The notes under the pieces: model-generated
What the model was told of the DNA's origin: nothing
The model's input: only the letters and a program-made list of their open reading frames with translations
Databases searched by the model: none
Made by a program: the position numbers and the translations under genes
Part shown: one piece after another, positions 25,063 through 34,126 of the stretch
How positions within the stretch are numbered: the first letter of the stretch is position 1
Layout of the letters: each line of letters starts with the position of its first letter
Assembly (NCBI RefSeq): GCF_007859935.1
Contig: NZ_SJPO01000010.1
Location: forward strand, 124,001-188,000
Source of the DNA: Posidoniimonas polymericola
GTDB taxonomy: Bacteria > Planctomycetota > Planctomycetia > Pirellulales > Lacipirellulaceae
Direction: 5' to 3'
DNA length: 64,000 nucleotides

Positions 25063-28000
25063 GTGTCCGCCATCCAGACCAGCGTCGGCCTGATTTCCGG
25101 CATCCCGATCGAGGATACCGTGAATCAATTGATCTCAGTGGCCCGCCAGCCACTGAGCCGGCTGAACTCGCGCACCGAGGGCCTGCTGGCGGAGCGGACC
25201 GCGGTGGACACGCTGGCCACGCTGGTGCTTGGGCTGCAGTCGTCGATCAACTCGTTCAAGTCGGCGTCGACGTTCACCAAGAAGGCGGCGTCCTCGTCAG
25301 ACGCGACGCTGGTCTCGGCGAAGATCACCAGCGGCAAGTCGCCCAAGGCCGGCAGCTACAAGTTCACGCCGATTCAATCGGCGTCGGCCCACCGCCTGCT
25401 TTCGGGCGGGTTCTCGGACCTCGAGAATGGGCTCGGCGACGGCACACTCAGCTTCCGCTTCGGCGGGCACGTGAACAAGGGCGTCTCGCTGAGCGAGATC
25501 AACGCCGGCGCCGGCTTCAAGGCCGGGAAGATCAAGATCACCGACCGCAGCGGCGCCGCCGCCGAGATCGACCTGCGTGCCGCCCAGACCGTGGACGACG
25601 TGCTCGAGGCGATCAACACCAACACCGAAATCAACATCACCGCGACCGCCGAGGGCGACCGCATCAAGCTGACCGACACCGTTGGCGGGTCGACCAGCAA
25701 CCTGGTGGTGCAGGAAGTCGGCCTCGGCACAACCGCCGCCAGCCTCGGGCTGGCGGGGATCAACGAGCCTGGGAACGAGGCTTCCGGCGACGACATCTTC
25801 ACGCTGCACGGCGCCACAAAGCTAACCACCCTGAACGACGGCGTCGGCGTCCGGATCCTCAACGACCTAGAGGACGCCGCCGACATCGAAGTCGCCCTGG
25901 CCGATGAGACCACCGCCCAGATCGACCTGTCTGGCGCGACCACGCTTCAGGCCATCGTCGACAAGATCAACGACGACGAGACGCTCTCCGGGAAGGTGAC
26001 CGCGTCGATCGCCGCGGACGGCAACCGCCTGGAGATCACCGACAACACCACCGGCGCCGGCGAGTTCTCCGTCAGCAGCTACGGCGGCGGATCGACCGCC
26101 GAGGACCTCGGCTTGACCGAGACCGCCGTCGGCGGCGTCATTACGGGGCGTCGCCTAACGGCCGGGCTGCGGGACACGCTGGTGTCGAGCCTCAACGGCG
26201 GCGTAGGGTTCGAGCTCGACGAGATCGACATCACCGACCGGGCCGGCGTCACGTCCAACGTGCAGCTGGCCGGAGCCGAGACCCTCGGCGACATCGTCGA
26301 TCTCATCAACGCCGCGGGCGCAAACGTGACGGCCAGCGTCAACAACGCCCGCAACGGCGTTCAGATCGTCGACAACACGGAGGCCGGCGACATCACGGGA
26401 AGCCTGGTGATCGCCAGCTCGGGATCGGGGACCACGGCAGAGGACCTCGGCATCGCCGTAGACGACGCGGTCGGTTCGGTCAACAGTGGCACGCTCCGCC
26501 GGCAGACCATTAGCGCCTCGACGCTGCTGTCGTCGCTCAACGGCGGCACGGGCGTCATCCTGGGCGACATCCGCTTCACGGACTCCAACGGAGCCAAGGG
26601 AGTGGTCGACCTCAACAAGGTCGGCGCCGAGGCCGAGACCATCGGCGACGTGATCGACGCGGTCAACGCGCTGACCAACGGCGTCAGTGCCCGCATCAAC
26701 GACGCCGGCGACGGCATCCTGATCACCGACACGGCCGGCGGCAGCGGCGACCTCATCATCAAGGACGTCAGCGGCAAGACCGGCGCCGGGCTCGGCATTA
26801 TTGGCACGGCCACCGAGACCGACAATGAGGGCAACCAGATCGTCAACGGCTCGACCAGCTACAGCGTTTCGCTGGACGACCTGTCGGCCGACGTCAACAA
26901 CATCTCGCTGGCCTCGCTCAACGACGGCGCCGGCGTGGACCCGGGCGTGTTCCGCGTCTTCGCGTCCGACAGCACCGATGAAACCCCCAAGAGCTTCATC
27001 GTCAACCTGGCGGACGCCGTTACGCTCGGCGACTTGCTCGAAGAGTTCAACTCGGCGGCAGAGAAGGCAGGCGCCGCGGTCACGGCGCAGGTCACCGAGA
27101 GCGGAACCGGCATCGAGCTGGTCGACACCGCGGGGGGGGCCGGCAGTCTTAGGGTCGAGGACCTCAACGGCAGTCTCAAGCCGGCGGCCGACCTCGGCAT
27201 CGCCCGCGAGGCCGGCGCCGCGAACTCCGCCGGCGAGCAGAAGATTTCGTCGTTCGGACTCTTCGACGCCGACGCCGCCGAGGCGAGCGCCCTGGAGCTG
27301 GTCGCCGAACGGATCAACGACTTCGAGGCCGGCGTCACGGCGTCGGTCGTGTTCGACGGCTTCGGCTACCGCCTGGCGGTTGACGCCGACGAGAGCGGCT
27401 CGGCGAACGAGCTGCTGATCGACGACTCGGCGGGCCTGTTCACGTTCGAGGAGATCAGCCGTCCCAAGAACGCCGTGTTGCTGTTCGGCGAATCGGCCAG
27501 CTCGCCTGGCGTCGCGGTGTCTTCCCCGACGAACAAGTTCAACCAGGTTGTCGACGGGCTCGACCTGACGCTCGCCAAGGCGTCAAGCGATGCGGTCACG
27601 GTGACTGTCACCAAGGACAACGCGCCGATCAGCACGGCGGTCAGGAACTTTGTTGCGGCCTACAACTCGATCCGCACCAACCTGGGCGCGGTCACCGACT
27701 TTGACGCCGACACCAACACCACCGGCGTCCTGTTCGGTCGGAACGAGGCCCTGCGTGTCGACACCACCCTCAGCAGAATCGCCTCCGGGGCGTTCGCGGT
27801 GGGCGGGTCGTTCACGTCGCTTGAATCCATCGGCGTGAGCCTCGGCGACGACGGCAAGCTCACGCTCGACGCCACCAAGCTGACCGACGCCCTCGCCGAG
27901 AACGCCGGCGAGGTGGAGCAGCTGCTCAGTGACGATGGCAACGGCGTGCTCGCCAAATTCACCGCGGCGATTGACCAGCTGGCGAAGGGCGAGAACTCGC

Positions 28001-28200
28001 TGCTGACCTCCAGGTCGGAGTCGCTGCAGAACACGATCGACACCAACAACGCGCGGCTGGAGTCGATGTCCCAGTCGCTCGACCGCCAGCGGGACCGGCT
28101 GCTCCTCGAGTTCTACACCCTCGAGGAGACCATCGCCGGCTTCCAATCGAACCTCGACCTGCTCGACGGCATCAAGTACATCTCCCCGACCGGCGCGTAG
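25063..28200 (+). CDS. fliD: Flagellar filament cap protein FliD (enlarged)
   Basis: The start is taken as GTG 25063, giving SAIQTSVGLISGIPIEDTVNQLISVARQPLSRL, the usual FliD N-terminus; an earlier ATG at 24982 adds 27 unlikely residues. The C-terminus is FliD-like (SSDAVTVTVTKDNAPISTAVRNFVAAYNSIRTNLG, LTSRSESLQNTIDTNNARLESM, then LLLEFYTLEETIAGFQSNLDLL). The protein has about 1045 residues, roughly twice a standard FliD. The extra length is five successive IN-type modules (about 25483-27210), each starting near L.SLN.G.G and ending AEDLGI or similar. FliD caps the filament and lets flagellin polymerise. fliS follows by 50 bases. Confidence 0.93.
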   Translation: MSAIQTSVGLISGIPIEDTVNQLISVARQPLSRLNSRTEGLLAERTAVDTLATLVLGLQSSINSFKSASTFTKKAASSSDATLVSAKITSGKSPKAGSYKFTPIQSASAHRLLSGGFSDLENGLGDGTLSFRFGGHVNKGVSLSEINAGAGFKAGKIKITDRSGAAAEIDLRAAQTVDDVLEAINTNTEINITATAEGDRIKLTDTVGGSTSNLVVQEVGLGTTAASLGLAGINEPGNEASGDDIFTLHGATKLTTLNDGVGVRILNDLEDAADIEVALADETTAQIDLSGATTLQAIVDKINDDETLSGKVTASIAADGNRLEITDNTTGAGEFSVSSYGGGSTAEDLGLTETAVGGVITGRRLTAGLRDTLVSSLNGGVGFELDEIDITDRAGVTSNVQLAGAETLGDIVDLINAAGANVTASVNNARNGVQIVDNTEAGDITGSLVIASSGSGTTAEDLGIAVDDAVGSVNSGTLRRQTISASTLLSSLNGGTGVILGDIRFTDSNGAKGVVDLNKVGAEAETIGDVIDAVNALTNGVSARINDAGDGILITDTAGGSGDLIIKDVSGKTGAGLGIIGTATETDNEGNQIVNGSTSYSVSLDDLSADVNNISLASLNDGAGVDPGVFRVFASDSTDETPKSFIVNLADAVTLGDLLEEFNSAAEKAGAAVTAQVTESGTGIELVDTAGGAGSLRVEDLNGSLKPAADLGIAREAGAANSAGEQKISSFGLFDADAAEASALELVAERINDFEAGVTASVVFDGFGYRLAVDADESGSANELLIDDSAGLFTFEEISRPKNAVLLFGESASSPGVAVSSPTNKFNQVVDGLDLTLAKASSDAVTVTVTKDNAPISTAVRNFVAAYNSIRTNLGAVTDFDADTNTTGVLFGRNEALRVDTTLSRIASGAFAVGGSFTSLESIGVSLGDDGKLTLDATKLTDALAENAGEVEQLLSDDGNGVLAKFTAAIDQLAKGENSLLTSRSESLQNTIDTNNARLESMSQSLDRQRDRLLLEFYTLEETIAGFQSNLDLLDGIKYISPTGA
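25483..27210 (+). repeat. Five tandem IN-type modules inside fliD
   Basis: Five units of about 95-125 residues begin near 25483, 25822, 26170, 26524 and 26908. Each shows LxSLNxGxGV, a short beta stretch with ITDRxG or similar, a TLGDIVDxIN helix, VTAxVxxxGxGIxIxDTxGG, and an AEDLGI-like end. This is the flagellin-hook IN motif pattern seen in flagellar cap and junction proteins. Confidence 0.8.
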
Positions 28201-28250
28201 CGTAGCGTGATTCACGACTCCCCAAAGTTTTAAGTACGGATACCTATCTT

Positions 28251-28736
28251 ATGAACAACCGACGCGACTACCTTGCCACTAAGGTCAACACCGCCAACTC
28301 GGCGCAGCTGCACCTGATGCTGATCGAGGGGGCGCTGCGGTTTATCGACCAGGCCGACAAGGCGCTGGTCCGCGAGGAAGAAGTGGCCGCCAACGCCGCT
28401 TTGGTCCGGGTGATGGAGATCGTCGAAGAACTGCTGGTCGGCGTGCGGCACTCCGAGGACGATATCAACGTCAAGCTGGGCCAGCTCTACCAGTTCGTGT
28501 TCACCCAGGTGAGCCTGGCGTACGTCAACGCCGACCGGGCCGTGATCGACGACGCCCGCACGATCCTCGAGTTCCAGCGGGACACCTGGCGTCAGGCGTG
28601 CGAGCTGGTGGCCAAGGACTCGGCGAAGTCAGCCGGCAAGGCCCCGGCGTCCAAGGCGCCAGCGAAGCCGATCGCCGTGCCGACCCCGCACCTCGACTCG
28701 GCTCCTGCGCACACGGGCGTTTCGTTCGAGGCGTAG
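28251..28736 (+). CDS. fliS: Flagellin export chaperone FliS
   Basis: The 161-residue protein has FliS features: YLATKVNTANSAQLHLMLIEGALRFIDQADKAL and INVKLGQLYQFVFTQVSLAYVNADRAVIDDARTILEFQRDTWRQA. FliS binds the flagellin C-terminus in the cytoplasm and prevents premature polymerisation. The C-terminal 40 residues are an Ala/Pro/Lys-rich tail not typical of FliS. It follows fliD by 50 bases, the standard arrangement, and ends the flagellar cluster. Confidence 0.92.
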   Translation: MNNRRDYLATKVNTANSAQLHLMLIEGALRFIDQADKALVREEEVAANAALVRVMEIVEELLVGVRHSEDDINVKLGQLYQFVFTQVSLAYVNADRAVIDDARTILEFQRDTWRQACELVAKDSAKSAGKAPASKAPAKPIAVPTPHLDSAPAHTGVSFEA

Positions 28737-28824
28737 CGGGCGGCGGACGCGGCTGGAGCTCGGGGGCGTGAACCGGTAGAATTGACGGTTTCCGCGAACC
28801 CCACCCAACCGTCCACGCCCTGCC

Positions 28825-29703
28825 ATGACCACCTCCCCGTCGTCGACCAAACAGCTCATCCGTGTTGGCCACAGCCCCGACCCGGACGACGCCTTCATGT
28901 TCTACGCCCTGGCGAAGGACAAGCTCGACACAGGCGGCTACGAGTTCACGCACGAGCTGGTTGATATCGAGACCCTCAACCAGCGGGCCTTCGGCGGGGA
29001 GCTGGAGCTGACCGCGGTGAGCATCCACGCGTACGCCTTCCTGCGCGACAAGTACATGCTGTGCAACTGCGGCGCGAGCATGGGCGACAACTACGGCCCG
29101 ATGGTCGTGGCCAAGGACGAGTGCTCGGTCGAGGACCTCAAGAGCCGCACGATCGCCGTGCCGGGCAAGCTGACCAGCGCGTTCTTGTCGCTGCGGCTCT
29201 GCCTGGGCCAGGACTTCGACTACGTGCTGGTGCCGTTCGACCAGATCATCCCGGCCGTAGCCGCGGGCGAGTTCGAGGGGAAGAAGGTCGACGCCGGCCT
29301 GATCATCCACGAGGGCCAGCTCACCTACGGCGACCAGGACTTGAAGCTGATCGTCGACATGGGCGTCTGGTGGCACGACCTGACCGGCGGCCTGCCGCTG
29401 CCGCTGGGCGCCAACGCGATCCGCAAGGACCTGGGCGACGAGACCATCGTTGAGGTCGAGCGGCTGCTGAAGGAGAGCATCGTGTACGGTCTGGACAACC
29501 GACAGCCGGCGCTCGACTACGCCCTGCAGTACGGCCGCGACCTCGATAATCAGAAGGCCGACAAGTTTGTCGGCATGTACGTCAACGACTGGACCCGCGA
29601 CTTCGGCGACAAGGGCCGCGAGGCGGTCGCCCTGTTCCTGAAGATGGGCCACGAGGCGGGCGTGCTGCCCGAGCTGGTCGAGCCGGAGTTTGTCGGGAGG
29701 TAG
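28825..29703 (+). CDS. mqnD: 1,4-dihydroxy-6-naphthoate synthase (MqnD)
   Basis: MqnD acts in the futalosine route to menaquinone, converting cyclic dehypoxanthine futalosine to 1,4-dihydroxy-6-naphthoate. The 292-residue protein has the periplasmic-binding-protein-like fold of the MqnA/MqnD family with the MqnD motifs VGHSPDPDDAFMFYALA, ELTAVSIHAYAFL, GDNYGPMVVAKD, and GLIIHEGQLTYGDQDLKLIVDMGVWWHDLTGGLPLPLGANAIRKDL. It follows the flagellar cluster by 88 bases but is unrelated functionally. Other mqn genes are not in the window. Confidence 0.95.
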   Translation: MTTSPSSTKQLIRVGHSPDPDDAFMFYALAKDKLDTGGYEFTHELVDIETLNQRAFGGELELTAVSIHAYAFLRDKYMLCNCGASMGDNYGPMVVAKDECSVEDLKSRTIAVPGKLTSAFLSLRLCLGQDFDYVLVPFDQIIPAVAAGEFEGKKVDAGLIIHEGQLTYGDQDLKLIVDMGVWWHDLTGGLPLPLGANAIRKDLGDETIVEVERLLKESIVYGLDNRQPALDYALQYGRDLDNQKADKFVGMYVNDWTRDFGDKGREAVALFLKMGHEAGVLPELVEPEFVGR

Positions 29704-29725
29704 GGATGACAGCAGCACCTATCGC

Positions 29726-29825
29726 GGGTGCCGGGGGCGCTCCGCGATAGCGGAAGCCGTCGAGGTGTACTGAACAAGGACTGTGCCAGTCGGGGGCTTC
29801 CCTGCCGGGAGCGCCCCCGGCACCC
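29726..29825. repeat. 100-bp palindromic element (MITE/REP-like)
   Basis: Perfect 18-bp terminal inverted repeats (29726-29743 and 29808-29825, reading GGGTGCCGGGGGCGCTCC) enclose a second inverted pair, GGAAGCC/GGCTTCC. A small hairpin TCCGC-GATA-GCGGA lies near the left end. The element fills the gap between mqnD and the amidohydrolase gene. The nested symmetry fits a miniature palindromic repeat family; whether it is mobile cannot be judged from one copy. Confidence 0.8.
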
Positions 29826-29867
29826 ACTGGACCCGTAGGTTCCCTTACTCTTTCGGGCATTGCTCCC

Positions 29868-31070
29868 ATGCTCTGGCACAAACGCATCGACGCCATCATC
29901 GACGCTGAGCTGGAGCAGATTATCGGGCTGCGGCGTCACCTGCACGCCAACCCGGAGCCGAGCGGCGAGGAGGCCCAGACCAGCGTGCTGCTGTACCAGC
30001 GGCTGGGCGACCTGGGGCTCGACGTAAAGATCGGCCCAGAGGGCAGGGGGCTGCTGGTCGAGAGCCGCCGGCAGACCGCCGACAAGCGGATCGCGCTGCG
30101 TGGCGATATCGACGCCCTGCGGATCCAGGACGAGAAGAATGTCCCCTACCGTAGCCAGTGCGACGGTGTGATGCACGCTTGTGGGCACGACGCGCACACC
30201 GCGTGCCTGTTCGGCGCCCTGTTGGCGATGGACCAGCTAGAGCGCGAGGGGGCCCTGCCGGGGCCGGTCACCTGGCGGGGGATCTTCCAACCGTCTGAGG
30301 AGACCGCCACCGGCGCCAAGCAGATGGTCGGCGCCGGCGCGATGAAGGGCGTCAACGCGGCGATCGCATTGCACGTCGACCCGAACCTGCCGGTCGGCCA
30401 GGTCGGCGTCCGGTCGGGCGTGCTGACGGCGAACGCCGAGATGATGCGGATCGAGGTGCACGGCGCCGGCGGGCACGCCGCGCGGCCGCACGAGTCGCAC
30501 GACCCGATCGCCGCCGCCGCGCAGCTCATCAGCACGCTCTACCAGTTTGTGCCCCGCAAGACCGACAGCCGCCAGGCGGTGGTGGTGACCATCGGCCGCG
30601 TCGACGGCGGGCACAGTGCGAACGTGATCCCCGAACGCGTGCTGCTCGAGGGAACGGTCCGCACGCTCGACCGCGCGGTGCAGCGGACCACGCTCGAGCA
30701 CATCCGCCACTTGGCGCACGGCGTGGCGGAGATCACCGGCACGCGGATCGAGGTGTCCTTCCCGGTCAGCATCCCCGCGGTCGAGAACGACGCGACGCTT
30801 TCCGAGCTGATCCGCTCGCAGGCGCTGCTGCTGCTGGGCCAGTCGGGCGTGCGGCTGATCGACGCGCCGAGCATGGGGAGCGAGGACTTCTCGGTGTACG
30901 GCGACCACGCCCCGATCGCCATGTTCCGCCTGGGCGCGGCTGCGAAGCCCCCCGGGCCCGCGCTGCACACTCCCCATTTTGACATCGACGAGCGGTGCCT
31001 GGCGATCGGCGCCAAGCTGCTGGCGCGGTCGGCCGTGATGTGGGGCCTGCAGGGCATCAATATCTGTTAA
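29868..31070 (+). CDS. M20 family amidohydrolase (hippurate hydrolase/IAA-amino acid hydrolase type)
   Basis: The protein has 400 residues and the M20D layout. It starts with LRRHLHANPEPSGEE. Metal-binding residues lie in LRGDIDALRIQDE and HACGHDAHTACL, the catalytic FQPSEETATGAKQMV follows, then the lid-domain GAGGHAARPHESHDPI. SEDFSVYGDHAPIAMFRLGA sits near the C-terminus. Members remove acyl groups from amino acids or small amides with two metal ions; the substrate cannot be deduced. No signal peptide is seen, so it is cytoplasmic. ybdK-like follows about 100 bases later. Confidence 0.9.
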   Translation: MLWHKRIDAIIDAELEQIIGLRRHLHANPEPSGEEAQTSVLLYQRLGDLGLDVKIGPEGRGLLVESRRQTADKRIALRGDIDALRIQDEKNVPYRSQCDGVMHACGHDAHTACLFGALLAMDQLEREGALPGPVTWRGIFQPSEETATGAKQMVGAGAMKGVNAAIALHVDPNLPVGQVGVRSGVLTANAEMMRIEVHGAGGHAARPHESHDPIAAAAQLISTLYQFVPRKTDSRQAVVVTIGRVDGGHSANVIPERVLLEGTVRTLDRAVQRTTLEHIRHLAHGVAEITGTRIEVSFPVSIPAVENDATLSELIRSQALLLLGQSGVRLIDAPSMGSEDFSVYGDHAPIAMFRLGAAAKPPGPALHTPHFDIDERCLAIGAKLLARSAVMWGLQGINIC

Positions 31071-31170
31071 GCTTCGATTGCTAGCGGGACTTCTTGACCG
31101 GTCGAGCGGCGGCGAATGCTAGACTTAACGTGCAGTAGTTGGTTCCACCCCTTCTCGCCCCCTGGTTCGC

Positions 31171-32292
31171 ATGGCCAAGATCGACTTCACCAGCAACGAG
31201 CGGCCGACGGTCGGCGTGGAACTCGAACTGGGCCTGGTCGACGGCGAGACCATGGGCCTCACCAGCGCCTTCGCCCGCGTCGCCGAGGAACTTCGATCGC
31301 TCGGCATCGACGACGCCAGCCTCAAGCCCGAGCTGATGCAGAGCGTGCTGGAGATCAATACCGGCGTCTGCACCACGATCGACCAGGCCGAGCAGGACCT
31401 AACCGCCAAGCTGCGGCAGGTGCAGCAGGCGTGCGACAACCAGGGCGTGCGGCTGTGGTGGGGCGCCACCCACCCGTTCTCCAAATGGGCCGAGCAGCAG
31501 GTCACCGAGGACGAGCGGTATTTCAACCTGGTGCACCTGCTGCAGGAGATGGCCCGCCGGCTGGTGACCTTCGGCCTGCACGTGCACGTTGGGGTCGACT
31601 CGGGCGACAAGGCGGTGATGATCTGCGACCGGATCATGCGGCACCTGCCGACGCTGCTGTCGCTGAGCTGCTCGAGCCCGTTCTGGGAGGGCCGCGACAC
31701 CGGCCTGCACTCGCACCGCAGCAAGGTGATGGAGGGCCTGCCGACCGCCGGCCTGCCGACCCTGATGCGGAACTGGAGCGAGTACGTGTGGCTGGTCAAC
31801 CACATGATCGACACCGGCTTCATCAACTCGATTCGCGAGATCTGGTGGGACGTTCGTCCGCACCACAACTTCGGCACGGTCGAGGTCCGGGTGTGCGACA
31901 TGCCGGGCAACCTGCAGGACACGCTGGCGATCGCGGCGCTGGTGCAGTGCCTGGTGAAGGGCCTGTCGGACGAAATCGAAGAAGGCGCCTACCAGCACGA
32001 CTGCCACCCCATGATGGTGGCGCAGAACAAGTGGCGGGCGACCCGCTTCGGCGTCCGGGCCCAGTTGGTCGACAGCTACACGCACGAGGTGCTGCCGGTC
32101 GTCGCGGCGGTGACCCGGCTCACCAGCAGGCTGCGCGGCGTCGCCGAGGAGCTGGGCTGCGTTGACCGGCTGCAACACTGCATCCAGATGGCCGACGGCC
32201 CGAGCGCCGCCGAGCGGCAGCTCGCCATCCTCAACGAAACCCGGTCCCCGCAGGAAGTTGTCCGACAGCTGACCGCCGCGGCGAGGGTTTGA
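31171..32292 (+). CDS. Carboxylate-amine ligase, YbdK/GCS2 family
   Basis: This 373-residue protein starts with TVGVELELGLVDGETM and has the GCS2-type active-site features LKPELMQSVLEINTGVC, FGLHVHVGVDSGDKAV, HHNFGTVEVRVCDMPG, and QNKWRATRFGVRAQLVD. The E. coli homologue YbdK has weak glutamate-cysteine ligase activity; the true substrate is unclear. It lies four bases before the cytochrome-like gene, so the two are likely co-translated. The family call is confident and the physiological role is not. Confidence 0.9.
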   Translation: MAKIDFTSNERPTVGVELELGLVDGETMGLTSAFARVAEELRSLGIDDASLKPELMQSVLEINTGVCTTIDQAEQDLTAKLRQVQQACDNQGVRLWWGATHPFSKWAEQQVTEDERYFNLVHLLQEMARRLVTFGLHVHVGVDSGDKAVMICDRIMRHLPTLLSLSCSSPFWEGRDTGLHSHRSKVMEGLPTAGLPTLMRNWSEYVWLVNHMIDTGFINSIREIWWDVRPHHNFGTVEVRVCDMPGNLQDTLAIAALVQCLVKGLSDEIEEGAYQHDCHPMMVAQNKWRATRFGVRAQLVDSYTHEVLPVVAAVTRLTSRLRGVAEELGCVDRLQHCIQMADGPSAAERQLAILNETRSPQEVVRQLTAAARV

Positions 32293-32296
32293 TGCC

Positions 32297-33241
32297 ATGA
32301 GCAAGATCTTGATTCGGCTACCAGCCTCGTTGCTCGCTGTCGCGCTGGTCGCGTCGGCGGTAGCGGCGCCACCGGGGCGCCGGGCGAAGCGGCCCGAGTT
32401 CACCCCGAGCGAGCGGGCCGTCTTCTTCGCCGATGTGGCGTCGGTCCTGGATGGGCCGCGGCCCGACTTCGGGCGGCTCGCCGAAACACGCACTGCGGCC
32501 GCCGGTTCAATAACCGCTGCAGGCGGAGGCGATGCCGGCGCGAGCGAGCAGTGGGGACCACTGATCACGACCGACACGGTCGAGAACGAAATCAAACGCC
32601 AGGCCCAACGCGTCGCGGAGGTGACCGCGTCGGCGACCACGTTCAAGGGCGGCGGCTACCGACAGGCCCGTGACGCCTTCAGCACGCTGGCGTTGATGTT
32701 CCGCGTGGCCGCCGAGCACGAGAACGACGCCCGCTGGCGCGACATCGCCCCGGGACTGAGCACGCTGTTCGGCCGCGCCGCGGCCAACTGCAAGGTGGGC
32801 ACAGACGGCTCCTACCGCGAGGCGGCCGCCCGGTCGCAGGATCTGACCGACCTGGTGCGTGGTTCCCGCCCCGACGTTCCGGCGGGCGACCCCGACCAGC
32901 TCTGGTCGGACCTTGCCGACCGGTCGCCGATCATGAAACGCATCGAGGACGCCCAGCAGAAGCAGCTCGGCCCGCTGCTCGGCAGCGGCGCCAGCTTCTC
33001 ACGCTCGGCCGAGGACGCCGCGCACGCCGCCCAGATCCTGGCCTTCCTGAGCGAAGTGCTTACCCGCGAAGAGTTTATCGACGCCGGGGACGAAGAGTAC
33101 GACGCCTTCGCCCGGGCTATGCGGGATGCGGCGGCGGACATCTCGCGGGCCGCGGACCAGGACGACTACCCCACCGCCCGCGAGGCCTACGGCCGCCTAA
33201 ACAAGGCCTGTTCCGATTGCCACGACCTGTACCGCGGCTGA
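32297..33241 (+). CDS. Secreted c-type cytochrome-like protein (class II fold, duplicated)
   Basis: A signal peptide (LPASLLAVALVASAVAAPP) precedes about 290 residues of helical sequence. A heme c motif CSDCH sits at the extreme C-terminus (Cys305, Cys308, His309), as in class II cytochromes c (cytochrome c prime fold). The first half seems to repeat the fold but ends in ANCKVG with a single cysteine (Cys165) and no CxxCH, so only one heme would bind. It overlaps in operon terms with the YbdK-like gene, 4 bases upstream. A periplasmic electron-transfer or sensor role is inferred only. Confidence 0.7.
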   Translation: MSKILIRLPASLLAVALVASAVAAPPGRRAKRPEFTPSERAVFFADVASVLDGPRPDFGRLAETRTAAAGSITAAGGGDAGASEQWGPLITTDTVENEIKRQAQRVAEVTASATTFKGGGYRQARDAFSTLALMFRVAAEHENDARWRDIAPGLSTLFGRAAANCKVGTDGSYREAAARSQDLTDLVRGSRPDVPAGDPDQLWSDLADRSPIMKRIEDAQQKQLGPLLGSGASFSRSAEDAAHAAQILAFLSEVLTREEFIDAGDEEYDAFARAMRDAAADISRAADQDDYPTAREAYGRLNKACSDCHDLYRG

Positions 33242-34126
33242 GCCAGGTGGCTGGGTGGGACGGTTTTTCTGAAAAAACTCTTTCGCGGGGCGAACCTGCC
33301 GGCCGAACCCGATGTCTAGGGAGCGTTGGCCGGCAGGCAACCCACTTTTTGGAGCCCAATCATGGGCCCCACCAGTGGGGGGCTGACGGCCACCCAGACG
33401 GCAAGAAGCTTGACGCCCAACCGCCGGCATGGAATGCTTGAGTTGCTGGATTCTCCGCGAGGAGCGTCCGGCGACCCCTCACCTTTCCCTTTTTGGGAGT
33501 TTCGCGCCCGGGCGACGAGCCCGAGCGGGTGCTCCTGGTTCTCTCTAGCCGCGCGACAGCGCAGCGAGGACGAAAATGGCAACGATTATCTGCAACATTA
33601 CGAATCTCGACCGCATCAACGGCGTCCGGGGTCTGCAGAGCATCGTCCGCACGATCGCCTCCGCGCTCTCTGTACGCGTAGTACGCGGCTATCAAGTAGT
33701 CCGCTGGCAAGCAGCAGATTCAATTGCTGCCCTAGCCGGTGCGACGGCCAAACCGGCCTACGCGACGCTACCAAGCGTCGCGCCACGCATGGCGATGCAC
33801 GAACGCTCCCGTTCAATGCACCGCGCATCGTGGCAGGCCGAGTCCTTGGGCAGTTTTGCAAGCTGTCCCGGGCGTGTCGAACGGTTTGCTGATCACAGGG
33901 GCTAACGCCCGGGCGGCTCACTAACAAGCCGCCAGCCGGACCAACCGGCCCTCAGCACCAACCTCGACACGATCGGCCGCTCCCTGGACCGCCGACCTCT
34001 GCTGCTCCGTAACCGCAGTCGGGTCACAAGTCCGCTAGGGATCGTCGCTCGTTGGACCACCCCCTTTGGCTCTTGGCGTCTGTTACCAGCAGCGCCGCAC
34101 TCCGGGCCAATTCGCGGAGAGAGAAC
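33242..34126. other. Gene-poor region of about 880 bases
   Basis: No recognisable gene family is present. Several mutually overlapping ORFs of 60-190 codons occur on both strands but look like chance ORFs in GC-rich DNA. The only candidate with a plausible ribosome binding site is the small ORF at 33576-33905. The right end should hold the promoter for the ECF sigma gene. Confidence 0.55.
33576..33905 (+). CDS. Small hypothetical ORF, uncertain
   Basis: A 109-codon ORF preceded by GCGAGGACGAAA, a reasonable ribosome binding site. The first half (MATIICNITNLDRINGVRGL onward) has codon usage similar to real genes nearby; the second half is Arg/Ser-rich and looks non-coding. No domain is recognised. 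It may be a short real gene, a leader peptide, or chance. Confidence 0.25.
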   Translation: MATIICNITNLDRINGVRGLQSIVRTIASALSVRVVRGYQVVRWQAADSIAALAGATAKPAYATLPSVAPRMAMHERSRSMHRASWQAESLGSFASCPGRVERFADHRG

